Part shown: piece after piece, positions 1-8,481 of the stretch
Position numbering within the stretch: the first letter of the stretch is position 1
Layout: the number at the start of each line of letters is the position of its first letter
Source of the DNA: an uncultured Cytophagales bacterium
GTDB taxonomy: Bacteria; Bacteroidota; Bacteroidia; Cytophagales; Thermonemataceae
Assembly (NCBI GenBank): GCA_937911505.1
Contig: CALEMF010000017.1
Location: forward strand, 62,001-126,000
Length of the DNA: 64,000 nt
Direction of reading: 5' to 3'
The notes under the pieces: generated by a model
The model's database searches: none
Seen by the model: only the letters and a program-made list of their open reading frames with translations
What the model was told of the DNA's origin: nothing
Program-made: the position numbers and the translations under genes

Positions 1-1
1 C

Positions 2-1603
2 ATTACACAAGAAATGCGTATCAAAGAAGAAGAGTTGCTTCAGAATATGGAAGAGCTACAAGCTACCCAAGAAGAGATGCGGCGTAATGAAAAAGCCTTG
101 TATGCACAATCCTATGCTATGAGTACTACCCTCATCAGTGCAGAGTACGACATGGAAGCGCATTTACTTAGTGCTAACGAACAGTTTTTAGCCTATTTCA
201 ACTATAATCTTTCTGATATTAAAGGAAAACACCATCGCTTTTTTTTAGATACAGAAAGCGCTTACAGTGATGCTTACGTGAACTTTTGGGAAGACCTACA
301 GGCAGGGAAAATACAAAGTGGAGAATATAAACGTATCACCAAAAATGGCGAAGAGTTATGGTTACGTGCTACCTACGTTCCTATTTTAGACACTGATAAC
401 GTCCCTTTCAAAGTCATCTGTTTGGCTTTTGATATTACAGAAGAAAAAATGCAGATGCTCGATTATCAGTCTCAGACAGAAGCTATCCAACGTTCTAACG
501 TAGTATTGACCTTCGACCTACAAGGAGAAATCCAAGAAGCCAATAAGGGCTTTACAGAAGTAAGCCAATATTCAACAGATGAAATAGTAGGGAAACACTA
601 CAACTTCTTGCTAGGAAAGAGAGAATCCGAAGACGAAAGCTACAAGGTGCTTTGGCGTAAACTTAAAGGAGGGGCTTACGAGATAGGTGAGTATGAGTTT
701 GTTAATAAAATAGGAGAGCACGTCTGGTTACAGGGCAGCTTTAATCCTATCTTCGATCTCAATGGAAAAACCATTAAGGTGGTGATGTTTGCCTTCGATA
801 TTACCAAACGTAAACAAGCAGAGTCACAAAACCTCGCTACCCAACGTATCTATAAGAAACAGCAAGAAAACCTAACGGCACTTATTAACAATACCGATGA
901 ACTGATTTTATCAATAGATAGAAACTTTACTGTAAATATTCTTAATGAGAATGCACGGAATATGTTAAAAGTAATGGGGCGAGAAGTAGAAGAAGGTTTG
1001 AGTATTGTACACTCCTTTCCTACTAACCAATACGAAAAACTTAAAAAACCTTACGATACTGCCTTAAAGGGTGAAAAAACCCGTATCGAAGAAAAGTATA
1101 TTGGCAGCAAAGGAGAAGACATCGCGTTGCTCACAAGCTACAGCCCTATCTATGATGATAGTGACCAAATTCAAGGGGTGACTGTTTTTGCGAAAGATAT
1201 TACAGAAATCAAGAGAAATACGGAGCACCTCGCAAAAATGAAGAAGGAAATAGAAGAGACCGAAGCTGATTTACGTGCTCTCATTAATAATACCGATGAC
1301 TTCATGTATTCTATCGATAATCATATGCAATTGCTGGCTTATAACGAAGCATTTGCTGAGGAAGTTAATCAACGTATGAATAAAAATATAGAAACAGGCA
1401 TGAATGTAATCAGAGAGATATACGCTGCTGAACAAAAAGACTTTTGGCAAAAATTATACGAAGAAGCGTTAGAGGGGAGCTCTTTCAAGCTCCCTGCAAA
1501 AGATAAGCGTAACATTATCAATAAGGATATTGCTATTAGAAGCATTAAGAACAATGCAGAAAAAGTCATTGGAGCAGCGGTATTCATTAAGCGTAACCTT
1601 TAG
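2..1603 (+). CDS. Multi-PAS domain sensor protein, 5' end outside window
   Basis: The frame is open to the left edge (codons from base 2), so the N-terminus is missing; the first in-window Met is at base 14. The visible start is a Glu/Gln-rich helix (MEELQATQEEM), the usual linker before PAS arrays in Bacteroidota sensors. Counting from that Met, four PAS/PAC repeats follow at about residues 38-145, 153-268, 288-402 and 418-529; the first three end in the PAC signature (AFDITEEK, AFDITKRK, FAKDITEIK). The protein stops after the fourth PAS with no kinase, GGDEF or methyl-accepting domain, so any output domain must lie upstream of the window or be a partner protein. PAS domains sense small ligands, redox state or light; the ligand here is unknown. 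Family call is sure, role is not. Confidence 0.85.
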   Translation: MTQEMRIKEEELLQNMEELQATQEEMRRNEKALYAQSYAMSTTLISAEYDMEAHLLSANEQFLAYFNYNLSDIKGKHHRFFLDTESAYSDAYVNFWEDLQAGKIQSGEYKRITKNGEELWLRATYVPILDTDNVPFKVICLAFDITEEKMQMLDYQSQTEAIQRSNVVLTFDLQGEIQEANKGFTEVSQYSTDEIVGKHYNFLLGKRESEDESYKVLWRKLKGGAYEIGEYEFVNKIGEHVWLQGSFNPIFDLNGKTIKVVMFAFDITKRKQAESQNLATQRIYKKQQENLTALINNTDELILSIDRNFTVNILNENARNMLKVMGREVEEGLSIVHSFPTNQYEKLKKPYDTALKGEKTRIEEKYIGSKGEDIALLTSYSPIYDDSDQIQGVTVFAKDITEIKRNTEHLAKMKKEIEETEADLRALINNTDDFMYSIDNHMQLLAYNEAFAEEVNQRMNKNIETGMNVIREIYAAEQKDFWQKLYEEALEGSSFKLPAKDKRNIINKDIAIRSIKNNAEKVIGAAVFIKRNL

Positions 1604-1616
1604 CCACTTCATACTC

Positions 1617-2114
1617 TTGAAAACAGAAGAAATTAAAATTACCTTTAATACCTACTCGAGTCTTGATCAACTACAAGATTGGCAGATACAATTGATACAA
1701 GCAGCCGAAAAGGTGAGCTATCAAGCGTATGCACCTTACTCAAAGTTTTGTGTAGGAGCTGCTATTCTTTTAGACAATGGAGAGGTAATTACAGGAACCA
1801 ATCAAGAAAATGCCGCTTATCCTTCTGGTTTATGTGCCGAACGTACTGCCATTTTTTATGCAAAAACACAGTATCCACAACAACGGGTGATTTGTGTAGC
1901 GGTTGTGGCTAGAAAAGAAGAGAGTAAAGAGCTCCTGCCTGTTACGCCTTGCGGTGCTTGCCGACAGGCACTACTGGAGTATGAACTACAGCAATTAAGC
2001 CCTATTCAGATACTATTACGTGGTAATGAAGGAACTTACTGTGAGATAAAAAGCCTGCAAGACCTCCTTCCTATAAGTTTTAATAAAAAAAGTTTAGGAG
2101 AAGAGGCAAAATAG
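1617..2114 (+). CDS. cdd: Cytidine deaminase, TTG start proposed
   Basis: Deaminates cytidine and deoxycytidine to uridine forms in pyrimidine salvage. The zinc-site motifs are clear: CAERTA (His replaced by Cys, as in the short tetrameric bacterial enzymes) and PCGACRQ. NQENAAYPSG before the first motif binds substrate. The frame is open back to base 1530, inside the PAS gene, but family members begin close to the segment starting KTEEIKITF, so I place the start at the TTG at 1617, 13 bases after the PAS stop, giving 165 aa, a normal length. No ATG exists between the PAS stop and the conserved region. The cytochrome gene follows after 9 bases, so co-transcription is likely. Product certain, start moderately sure. 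Confidence 0.92.
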   Translation: MKTEEIKITFNTYSSLDQLQDWQIQLIQAAEKVSYQAYAPYSKFCVGAAILLDNGEVITGTNQENAAYPSGLCAERTAIFYAKTQYPQQRVICVAVVARKEESKELLPVTPCGACRQALLEYELQQLSPIQILLRGNEGTYCEIKSLQDLLPISFNKKSLGEEAK

Positions 2115-2123
2115 ATAGTTATA

Positions 2124-2546
2124 ATGCAAAACTGGAAAAGTACGCTGTGGGCAGTCATCCCCATTTTACTCTTTATAGGAATCTTCCTTATCAATATGCT
2201 GGTATATCGTAGTAAGGAGCAAGGTGCTGTATTGTACGAAGTTCATTGTCAGAGTTGTCATTTAGAAGAAGGCGAAGGACTACGAGGAATCATTCCTCCT
2301 CTTGCCAAAGCCGACTATCTCCAACAAAACCAATCTCAGTTGGCTTGTCTCATACGGTATGGGCTACAAGACACCATCTTAGTGAATGGGAAGCAGTATA
2401 CGCAAGCCATGCCTGCTAACGAAGCACTTACCGATACACAGATTAGCAACATCATTAATTATATTAACACCGCTTGGGGCAACGAACTTCCAGAGCGAAA
2501 CCTACAACAAGTGAGGCTAGACCTCAAAAATTGTTCTACTGAATAG
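2124..2546 (+). CDS. Membrane-anchored c-type cytochrome (monoheme)
   Basis: A 140-aa protein with one N-terminal membrane anchor (about residues 8-28) and a cytochrome c domain facing the periplasm. The heme site is CQSCH at residues 42-46, and the Met of QAMPANEAL near residue 94 is the likely sixth heme ligand. It resembles small cytochrome c domains that pass electrons to terminal oxidases or dehydrogenases; the partner cannot be named. It lies between cdd and anmK with gaps of 9 and 7 bases, so it is probably part of the same transcript, although the neighbours are unrelated in function. Confidence 0.85.
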   Translation: MQNWKSTLWAVIPILLFIGIFLINMLVYRSKEQGAVLYEVHCQSCHLEEGEGLRGIIPPLAKADYLQQNQSQLACLIRYGLQDTILVNGKQYTQAMPANEALTDTQISNIINYINTAWGNELPERNLQQVRLDLKNCSTE

Positions 2547-2553
2547 GCTGTTT

Positions 2554-3741
2554 ATGAATCATTACCTTCAACAACTAAATGCCTGTATCCATAAACCTTA
2601 TCGGCGTATTATAGGGCTGATGGCAGGTACTTCTTTAGATGGTCTCGATATTGCCTTGTGTAAAATTACAGGAGAAGGGCTACGCACCAAGCTTAAAGTG
2701 GAGCAGTTTGTTACCGTTCCTTACGAAAAAGCGCTGAGAGAAAAACTGAAGCAAGTCTTTGCCCAAAGACAAGTAGACCTACAACAAGTAACTTTGCTCC
2801 ATGCCCTTTTGGGACGATGGTACGCAAAAATGATTTTGGAAACACTTAACCGATGGAAGGTAATACCTACAGAGATAGATTGCATTGCTAGCCACGGGCA
2901 GACTGTCTACCACGCACCACAACGGCATCATCAGCTCAAAGATGCCCCTAATGCTACGCTTCAATTAGCAGATGCCGATCATATTGCACACCTAACAGGT
3001 ATCATTACACTCAGTGACTTTAGACAAAAACATATAGCTGCTGGTGGAGAAGGTGCTCCGCTGGCGTTGTATGGAGACTATCTACTTTTCTCAGAAGCGA
3101 GTAAAGATCGCATCTTACTCAATATTGGTGGTATTGCTAACTTTACACTGTTACCAGCCACCAAGCAAACTGCCAGGCCTCCTGTAAGTACCGATGTAGG
3201 CCCTGGCAATACGCTGATCGATGCGGCTGTACAACACTACTTCCCCGAACAAAACTTTGATACCGAAGGGTACATAGCAAGGAGAGGAACTTGCCATCCG
3301 TTCTTGCTAAAAGAGCTACTACAACACCCTTTCTTCAAACAGGATATTCCCAAAACAACCGGACAAGAAATGTTTCCTTGGGCGTATGTAAAGCAAGCAC
3401 AAGCATTGAGTAAAAGCTTACAAATTACCCCAGAAGACTTATTGTGTACACTCACACACTTTACAGTAGAAGGGATTTATCAGCATTTATTAGCTTATCT
3501 TACACCACAAACTGAGATATTGGCAAGTGGAGGAGGGGTACACAATACTTTCTTAATGGAACTCTTACAGCAAAAGATAGCGAGCAGCATTATAAAGCCC
3601 CTAGATAGCCTAGGGGTTACTGCCGATGCCAAAGAAGCAGCACTCTTTGCCGTCTTAGCCAACGAGACGATTTGTGGGAGTAGTGTAAATATTACCCCAA
3701 CAATACCTAGTATTTTTATGGGTAAGATATCTTTACCATAA
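2554..3741 (+). CDS. anmK: Anhydro-N-acetylmuramic acid kinase
   Basis: Phosphorylates and opens 1,6-anhydro-MurNAc to MurNAc-6-phosphate in peptidoglycan recycling, a cytoplasmic step. The ATP-binding N-terminal motif GLMAGTSLDGLDIA is at about residues 21-34, and TDVGPGNTLID carries the catalytic Asp. ILASGGGVHN near the C-terminus and the ending with a family-type VTADAKEAALFAVLANE segment are also typical. Length (395 aa) suits the Bacteroidota form, which has about 15-20 extra N-terminal residues. The GH3/serine-hydrolase fusion at 38768 could supply anhydro-MurNAc products, but it is 35 kb away and the link is inference. Confidence 0.95.
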   Translation: MNHYLQQLNACIHKPYRRIIGLMAGTSLDGLDIALCKITGEGLRTKLKVEQFVTVPYEKALREKLKQVFAQRQVDLQQVTLLHALLGRWYAKMILETLNRWKVIPTEIDCIASHGQTVYHAPQRHHQLKDAPNATLQLADADHIAHLTGIITLSDFRQKHIAAGGEGAPLALYGDYLLFSEASKDRILLNIGGIANFTLLPATKQTARPPVSTDVGPGNTLIDAAVQHYFPEQNFDTEGYIARRGTCHPFLLKELLQHPFFKQDIPKTTGQEMFPWAYVKQAQALSKSLQITPEDLLCTLTHFTVEGIYQHLLAYLTPQTEILASGGGVHNTFLMELLQQKIASSIIKPLDSLGVTADAKEAALFAVLANETICGSSVNITPTIPSIFMGKISLP

Positions 3742-3774
3742 AACTTTGTAAATTAGTAATAAAATAACTTACCT

Positions 3775-4326
3775 ATGAGAAACCTGATTTATGCATACCT
3801 TCTCCTGTGTTTACTAGGAAGCGCCTGCGATACTGCTCGCAATAATTTTGAAAGTATACAAGTGGATGAACGGTACGAGATTGCTCTACCCACTCATATG
3901 GAAGCAGTAAATGATCTGAATCAGGAGGCTTCTCTACAATACCAAAATGCCTCTAAGGAGATGTATATCATTATTATAGACGAACCACTTGAGGATTTGA
4001 TTGATACCTTTACACAACTAGGAAAATATGATAAGGAGTTGTCTGATGTAGAGAACTATAGAAACATACAGTTGGGCTTTCTGAAGGAGGATATGAGTGT
4101 GGTAGAAAAAGGGAAAACACGTGCCCTAGAAGTTAATGGACTGCAAGCAGAATTGGTTCATCTAGAAGGAGCTATAAGTGATACCAATGAACAGATCGCT
4201 TACCTAGCGGGCTTTCTAACCAGTGATACAAGGGCTTATATGATTATGGCGTGGACTTTAGAGAATAATAAAGAAAAGCACATGGATACTTTCGAACAAA
4301 TGATACGTTCTTTTAAAGAGATCTAA
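3775..4326 (+). CDS. Putative lipoprotein of unknown function
   Basis: I do not recognise this family. The 183-aa product has a short hydrophobic signal ending in the lipobox LGSAC, so it should be cleaved and lipid-anchored at that Cys (about residue 18). The mature part is mixed alpha/beta with many acidic residues and no Cys, and contains a segment (YIIIIDEPLEDLIDTF) suggesting a beta strand then helix. It follows anmK after 33 bases and precedes an AraC-type regulator on the same strand. Most likely anchored in the outer or inner membrane facing the periplasm. Confidence 0.7.
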   Translation: MRNLIYAYLLLCLLGSACDTARNNFESIQVDERYEIALPTHMEAVNDLNQEASLQYQNASKEMYIIIIDEPLEDLIDTFTQLGKYDKELSDVENYRNIQLGFLKEDMSVVEKGKTRALEVNGLQAELVHLEGAISDTNEQIAYLAGFLTSDTRAYMIMAWTLENNKEKHMDTFEQMIRSFKEI

Positions 4327-4351
4327 TGTTACACACTCTACGCAGACCCTT

Positions 4352-5146
4352 ATGCAATACCAACAAATACTTCCTCCCCCTTCTCTACAGCATATTGTGG
4401 AAAGCTTCTGGGTACTCGAAAGTAGTACTAAAGCCAATAATAAGATTTTCGAACCCGTAACAGATGGTTGTCCAGGGCTCATTTTCCATAACAAGAGTAT
4501 GTTTTATGCTCCAGAAGAAAAAATGCCGTCTCTATTCGTTTATGGACAAACGCTACAACGGAGAACGATTTATCTTGGAGAAAGTATTTCCTTGCTGGGT
4601 GTTTGTCTTCATCCTAGCGCCCTGAAGTATTTATTTGGCTATGATGCTTTTGAACTCTCTGATGATTGCTTTGATATAAAAACACTCATACAAAACTACA
4701 ATAGTGATTTATTACTACAGTTGCAAGAAAGCAACGCTACAGAAGAGAGGATTGATCACCTATGTCGTTTTTTTATCGATCAGTTAGCGCACGTTCGTAC
4801 TAAGCCGGATCAGGATCTGGCCTATGCTTTACAGACGATCGTACAACAAGCAGGCAGGGTATCACTCAAGGCATTGCAACAAGAACTCCGCATCTCTGAA
4901 CGAACCTTCGAGCGTAAATTCAAATCATACGTAGGGGTTTCTCCCAAGCTTTTTACCCGTATTTGTCGCTTTCAATCTTCCTTAAAACAGCTCAGAGCAG
5001 GGAAGTATCAGAAGCTATCAGACATCGCCTTTGACAATGGTTACAGTGATCAATCACACTTTATCCGAGATTTTAAACGTTTTTCTGGTCACCTACCTCT
5101 ACAATACCAACAAGCTAACCCGCTGGTAGAGAACTTCTCCATATAA
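4352..5146 (+). CDS. AraC-family transcriptional regulator
   Basis: A 264-aa regulator. The N-terminal part (from QQILPPPSLQHIVESFW) is the ligand or partner domain typical of Bacteroidota AraC proteins of the DUF6597 type. The C-terminal 95 residues form the double helix-turn-helix: SLKALQQELRISERTFERKF is the first recognition unit and LSDIAFDNGYSDQSHFIRDF the second. It directly precedes an NmrA-like reductase and an aldo/keto reductase on the same strand, which are candidate targets. The spacer after it contains nested inverted repeats (5154-5220) that might be its operator; this is inference. Confidence 0.9.
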   Translation: MQYQQILPPPSLQHIVESFWVLESSTKANNKIFEPVTDGCPGLIFHNKSMFYAPEEKMPSLFVYGQTLQRRTIYLGESISLLGVCLHPSALKYLFGYDAFELSDDCFDIKTLIQNYNSDLLLQLQESNATEERIDHLCRFFIDQLAHVRTKPDQDLAYALQTIVQQAGRVSLKALQQELRISERTFERKFKSYVGVSPKLFTRICRFQSSLKQLRAGKYQKLSDIAFDNGYSDQSHFIRDFKRFSGHLPLQYQQANPLVENFSI

Positions 5147-5153
5147 AAAGTAC

Positions 5154-5220
5154 TGTCGGTTTTATTCTATTTTATCCGTGAGGTAGCTCCTACCTTTATA
5201 AAAATAAATTTATACCGACA
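5154..5220 (+). promoter_or_regulatory. Nested inverted repeats before the NmrA-like gene
   Basis: An outer 7-bp inverted repeat (TGTCGGT at 5154-5160, ACCGACA at 5214-5220) encloses a perfect 6-bp hairpin (AGGTAG-CTC-CTACCT, 5181-5195). The outer right arm ends on the A of the start codon, so pairing in RNA would hide the start. TACCTTTA at 5191-5198 is close to the Bacteroidota -7 element TAnnTTTG and overlaps the inner repeat, so the inner palindrome could instead be a DNA operator. Function is inferred from position only. Confidence 0.4.
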
Positions 5221-5846
5221 TGAAAGTAATTATTTTTGGCGCTACAGGTACCATTGGGCATCACGTAATCGAGCAAGCACAGGGACAACCTTATGAAATG
5301 ACTGCCTTTGTGCGAAATCCAGAAAAGCTAGCAAAGTACCAAGCTACCAACTTGAAGATAATTCAAGGAGATGTTTTCGACTATACTGCCGTGGAAGAGG
5401 CCATACAAGGAAAAGATGTTGTTATTTGTGTGCTAGGAGGCTCAGGTAAATCAAAGGTAAGGTCAAAAGGGACACAGCACATCATCCAAGCCATGGAGGT
5501 TACAGGAGTTAAGCGACTTATTTGTCAAACTACCTTGGGCGCAGGTGAGAGTAGAGAAAACCTCAACTTCTTTTGGCGAGATATTATGTTTGGCTTTTTC
5601 TTAAAAAAAGTATACAAAGACCATCAACTACAAGAAAAGCTGGTAAAAGAAAGCAACCTTGATTGGACTATTGTACGCCCCTCGGGTTTCACCAATGGAG
5701 CTCTTACCAAAAACTACCAAGAAAACTTTGCTCCTTCGGTAAAAAACCTGAAGTTTCAGATAGCTAGAGTAGATGTGGCTCACTTTCTATTAAGACAGAT
5801 CAAAGACAATCACTATCTACAGCAAGCAGTGAGTATCTCTCATTAA
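5220..5846 (+). CDS. NmrA-like NAD(P)-binding reductase/epimerase family protein
   Basis: A 208-aa Rossmann-fold protein with the dinucleotide motif GATGTIG at residues 7-13, typical of atypical short-chain dehydrogenases of the NmrA/NAD(P)H-binding group (PF13460 type). Members include quinone or flavin reductases and redox-sensing regulators; the substrate here cannot be read. The conserved WTIVRPSGF segment in the second half is a hallmark of the group. It lies between an AraC regulator and an aldo/keto reductase, suggesting a small stress-response or detoxification set. Confidence 0.85.
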   Translation: MKVIIFGATGTIGHHVIEQAQGQPYEMTAFVRNPEKLAKYQATNLKIIQGDVFDYTAVEEAIQGKDVVICVLGGSGKSKVRSKGTQHIIQAMEVTGVKRLICQTTLGAGESRENLNFFWRDIMFGFFLKKVYKDHQLQEKLVKESNLDWTIVRPSGFTNGALTKNYQENFAPSVKNLKFQIARVDVAHFLLRQIKDNHYLQQAVSISH

Positions 5847-5886
5847 TGCGGCTGTTGAGTAGGCTTACAAAGGCGAACAAATAAGA

Positions 5887-5935
5887 GTGGGTTGTGTTAC
5901 ATAAGCACACACTTTTCAACAATTATTCAACCCAC
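5887..5935 (+). promoter_or_regulatory. Nested inverted repeat before the aldo/keto reductase
   Basis: GTGGGTTG (5887-5894) and CAACCCAC (5928-5935) form a perfect 8-bp inverted repeat, with a smaller GTGT/ACAC pair inside (5894-5897 and 5907-5910). It sits 14 bases before the start codon at 5950, so it could be an operator or a leader hairpin for the aldo/keto reductase. No poly-T follows, so it is not a classic terminator for the upstream gene. Confidence 0.4.
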
Positions 5936-5949
5936 AAACAATAACTATC

Positions 5950-7065
5950 ATGACGTTACTAAAGAATTATTACACCCTTGGCAAATCAGGTTTGCGTGTT
6001 AGTCGGTTAGCGCTTGGCACCATGACTTTTGGTTCTGAATGGGGCTGGGGAGCAGAAAAAGACAGCGCTAAAAAGCTCTTTGACTATTATGTAGAGGAAG
6101 GAGGGAATTTTCTTGATACAGCAGACTTATACACCAATGGTACAAGTGAGCAATGGCTAGGCGAGTTTATCAAAGAAAGAAGCCTGAGAGACAAGGTAGT
6201 AGTAGCCAGCAAGTTTAGCTACAATGGTGATCCAGGTAATCCCAATGCTGGAGGAAATGGTCGTAAGAATATCATAAGAGCAGTAGAAGCTTCTTTGAAG
6301 CGGTTAGGAACAGATTACATTGACTTGTACTTTCTCCATACGTGGGATACGATGACGCGCTCCGAAGAAGTGATGCGTACGTTAGATGATCTTGTAAAAG
6401 CTGGAAAAATAAGACACGTTGGTTTATCAGATGTACCTGCTTGGTATGCTTCTAGAGCCCAGACCTTGGCGGAATGGCGTGGTTATGAACCTGTCGCTAC
6501 CTTACAACTCGAGTACTCTTTGGTTGAAAGAAACATCGAACATGAGTATACTGATCTAGGTCAACAACTCGATATGGGCATTATGGTATGGAGTCCATTA
6601 GCCAGTGGCTTACTTTCAGGAAAGTACAAGCCCTCTGAAGAAAAAGTAGAAGGAGAAGGGCGTTTACAGGCACTAGCAGGCTCAGGCAACGCTGCCTTTG
6701 ATAAGTTTACTGAAAAAAACTGGAAGATTGTAAGCGTGCTAGAAGAAGTAGCCAAAGAACTTAACCAGCCCATGGCCTCTGTAGCGATCAACTGGGTGGC
6801 CAATCAGCCGAGTGTTTCCAGCGTTATTCTAGGGGCTACAAAGATGCAACAACTTGAGGAAAACATGAAAGCACTTACTTTTGAGATTCCTGAAGCACAT
6901 ATGCAAAAGCTCAATGAGGTGAGCGATCCTACGTTGATCTTCCCGTACACTTTCTTTGAGCCAGGCATGCAAGCAATGCTTACAGGCGGTGCGGCAGTAG
7001 GCGAAAAGCCCGAGTCTTACCATAAGGAAAAGTATATCGACGCACAGCCAGCAGGTGTAGAATAA
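5950..7065 (+). CDS. Aldo/keto reductase
   Basis: An NADPH-dependent TIM-barrel reductase of 371 aa acting on aldehydes or ketones. The catalytic tetrad is visible: Asp56 and Tyr61 in LDTADLY, Lys88 in VVASKF and His130 in YFLHTWD. YTLGKSGLRVSRLALGTMTF at the N-terminus is typical of the family that includes the potassium-channel beta subunits and YajO/YhdN-type reductases. The cofactor loop with the SVILGATKMQQLEEN segment is near residue 300. It is cytosolic, and its substrate is unknown. The preceding spacer carries an inverted repeat, and a hairpin terminator follows at 7086. Confidence 0.92.
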   Translation: MTLLKNYYTLGKSGLRVSRLALGTMTFGSEWGWGAEKDSAKKLFDYYVEEGGNFLDTADLYTNGTSEQWLGEFIKERSLRDKVVVASKFSYNGDPGNPNAGGNGRKNIIRAVEASLKRLGTDYIDLYFLHTWDTMTRSEEVMRTLDDLVKAGKIRHVGLSDVPAWYASRAQTLAEWRGYEPVATLQLEYSLVERNIEHEYTDLGQQLDMGIMVWSPLASGLLSGKYKPSEEKVEGEGRLQALAGSGNAAFDKFTEKNWKIVSVLEEVAKELNQPMASVAINWVANQPSVSSVILGATKMQQLEENMKALTFEIPEAHMQKLNEVSDPTLIFPYTFFEPGMQAMLTGGAAVGEKPESYHKEKYIDAQPAGVE

Positions 7066-7085
7066 CTAAGCGTAAATCATTGATA

Positions 7086-7122
7086 AAAAAGCGTTGTAAG
7101 AAAATATTTCTGCGACGCTTTC
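7086..7122. terminator. Hairpin terminator after the aldo/keto reductase
   Basis: AAAGCGT (7088-7094) pairs with ACGCTTT (7115-7121), and an inner AGAAA/TTTCT extends the stem. On the minus strand the hairpin is followed by a run of T; on the plus strand the run is weaker. It lies 20 bases after the stop at 7065. Confidence 0.6.
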
Positions 7123-7228
7123 CTATTATATGAAGTCTAATTTAGATAAGACATTGAAATATACTTTTTTGTATGATAGGTGCGCTTATTTGTGTAATTA
7201 CCTCATAGATTCTATGTAAATTGTTACT

Positions 7229-8170
7229 ATGAAACAAGAGACTGCTAAAGATATATTATTGGGGCTGAGCATAGGAGATGCACTAGGGGTTCCTGTAGAG
7301 TTCTTGAGTAGAGATGTGCTAAAGTCATCGCCTGTAACAGAAATGATAGGATATGGTACACACCAGCAACCAGCCGGTACTTGGTCTGACGACAGCTCGC
7401 TGGCGTTTTGTCTAGCAGAAAGTCTACTACAAGGTTACAGCGTTGATGACCTCGCTGAAAAGTTTGTAAAGTGGTACCAAGAAGCTTACTGGACAGCCCA
7501 CGGGAAGGTTTTCGACGTAGGTATTGCAACTGCACAAGCCCTTAGAAAAATCATGAAGGGTGAAAAGCCTCTCAAAGCAGGAGGAGTAGGCGAATACGAC
7601 AATGGGAATGGTGCTTTGATGCGTATTTTGCCCCTATTGCTTTACATAAAGGATAAAGAGATTCAAGAACGTTTTAGGCTTACCTCAGAAGTAGCAAGCA
7701 TCACCCACGGGCATGTCCGTTCAATCATCAGTTGTTTTATCTACCTCGAATACGCGCTGGCTTTACTAGAAGGCAAAGAAAAGCAATCGGCTTATGAACA
7801 TATGCGTAATACCATAAATCACTTTTTCAAAGAGCACCCTTACTGTGACGAAATGGAATATCGTAAGTTTCGTAGAGTGTTAGACGATCATATTATTGAC
7901 TTTCAAGAAGAGGAGATTTACGCCACAGGATACGTTTTATCTACATTGGAGGCAAGCTTATGGTGTTTTCTCACTACAGATAATTATGTCGATGCCGTAT
8001 TGAAAGCAGTAAACTTGGGAGAGGACACCGATACAGTGGGGTGTGTGACAGGCGGCTTGGCAGGTTTATATTATGGCCACAAGACCATTCCACAGCAATG
8101 GCTTCAGCAACTGGCGCGTAAAGAAGATATTGTTATACTGGCTGAAAAGCTGGAGGAGAAGTATGGTTGA
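7229..8170 (+). CDS. ADP-ribosylglycohydrolase family protein
   Basis: Removes ADP-ribose from proteins or other targets (DraG/ARH family), using a two-metal centre. Metal ligands are seen in TWSDDSS (Asp54 and Asp55) and in the C-terminal GEDTDTVGCVTGGLAG near residue 267, both family hallmarks. GLSIGDALGVPVEF at residues 12-25 is the usual N-terminal signature. Length 313 aa is normal. It stands alone between a hairpin and repeat element A, so its substrate cannot be inferred from neighbours. No ADP-ribosyltransferase or NAD-related partner is next to it. Confidence 0.93.
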   Translation: MKQETAKDILLGLSIGDALGVPVEFLSRDVLKSSPVTEMIGYGTHQQPAGTWSDDSSLAFCLAESLLQGYSVDDLAEKFVKWYQEAYWTAHGKVFDVGIATAQALRKIMKGEKPLKAGGVGEYDNGNGALMRILPLLLYIKDKEIQERFRLTSEVASITHGHVRSIISCFIYLEYALALLEGKEKQSAYEHMRNTINHFFKEHPYCDEMEYRKFRRVLDDHIIDFQEEEIYATGYVLSTLEASLWCFLTTDNYVDAVLKAVNLGEDTDTVGCVTGGLAGLYYGHKTIPQQWLQQLARKEDIVILAEKLEEKYG

Positions 8171-8209
8171 AGATAAGGATGCTTATAATGTAGGATAATA
8201 TTTAATAAA

Positions 8210-8471
8210 TTAGAGTATGTTCAAAAATTAAATTCTGCACAACTAATATTTTACGAAATTTTCGTTACTTATCCTTCTATTTACCTTTCGTTCATTTTTC
8301 CTTGATGAAAAACGAACCAAAAAATCAAGAAACCGACCAACGGGAGCTCAGCGCAGCTAAATCCAAAGCTTCTGCCCACAAACCAGCCCGCCTCCCCGCT
8401 GGATTTTCAGGCCAACACACTTATAAAAATCTTAAGAACAGGCGGTTGGAAAAAAAATAAACCTGCTCTTA
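8210..8471 (-). repeat. MITE-like repeat element, copy A
   Basis: A non-coding element of about 256 bp (8213-8468) that fills the spacer between 8170 and 8482. Its ends are GAGTATGTT...GAGCAGGTT (inverted), and it is flanked by a perfect TTA on both sides (8210-8212 and 8469-8471). On the minus strand it aligns along its whole length with copy C: the block GGCCTGAAAATCCAGCGGGG, GCAGAAGCTTTGGATTT, TTTCTTGATTT, TTGGTTCG, CATCAAG and ATGAACGAAAGGTAAA. It contains one GAGCTC module (centre 8344-8349). No transposase is present, so any movement would rely on an enzyme elsewhere. Confidence 0.8.
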
Positions 8472-8481
8472 GCCATGAGTA

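Noticed and set aside
8305-8460. A 51-codon plus-strand frame inside repeat copy A
   Set aside because: It spans the repeat backbone and its module. In copies B and C the frame is broken by module changes, so it is not kept as a protein.
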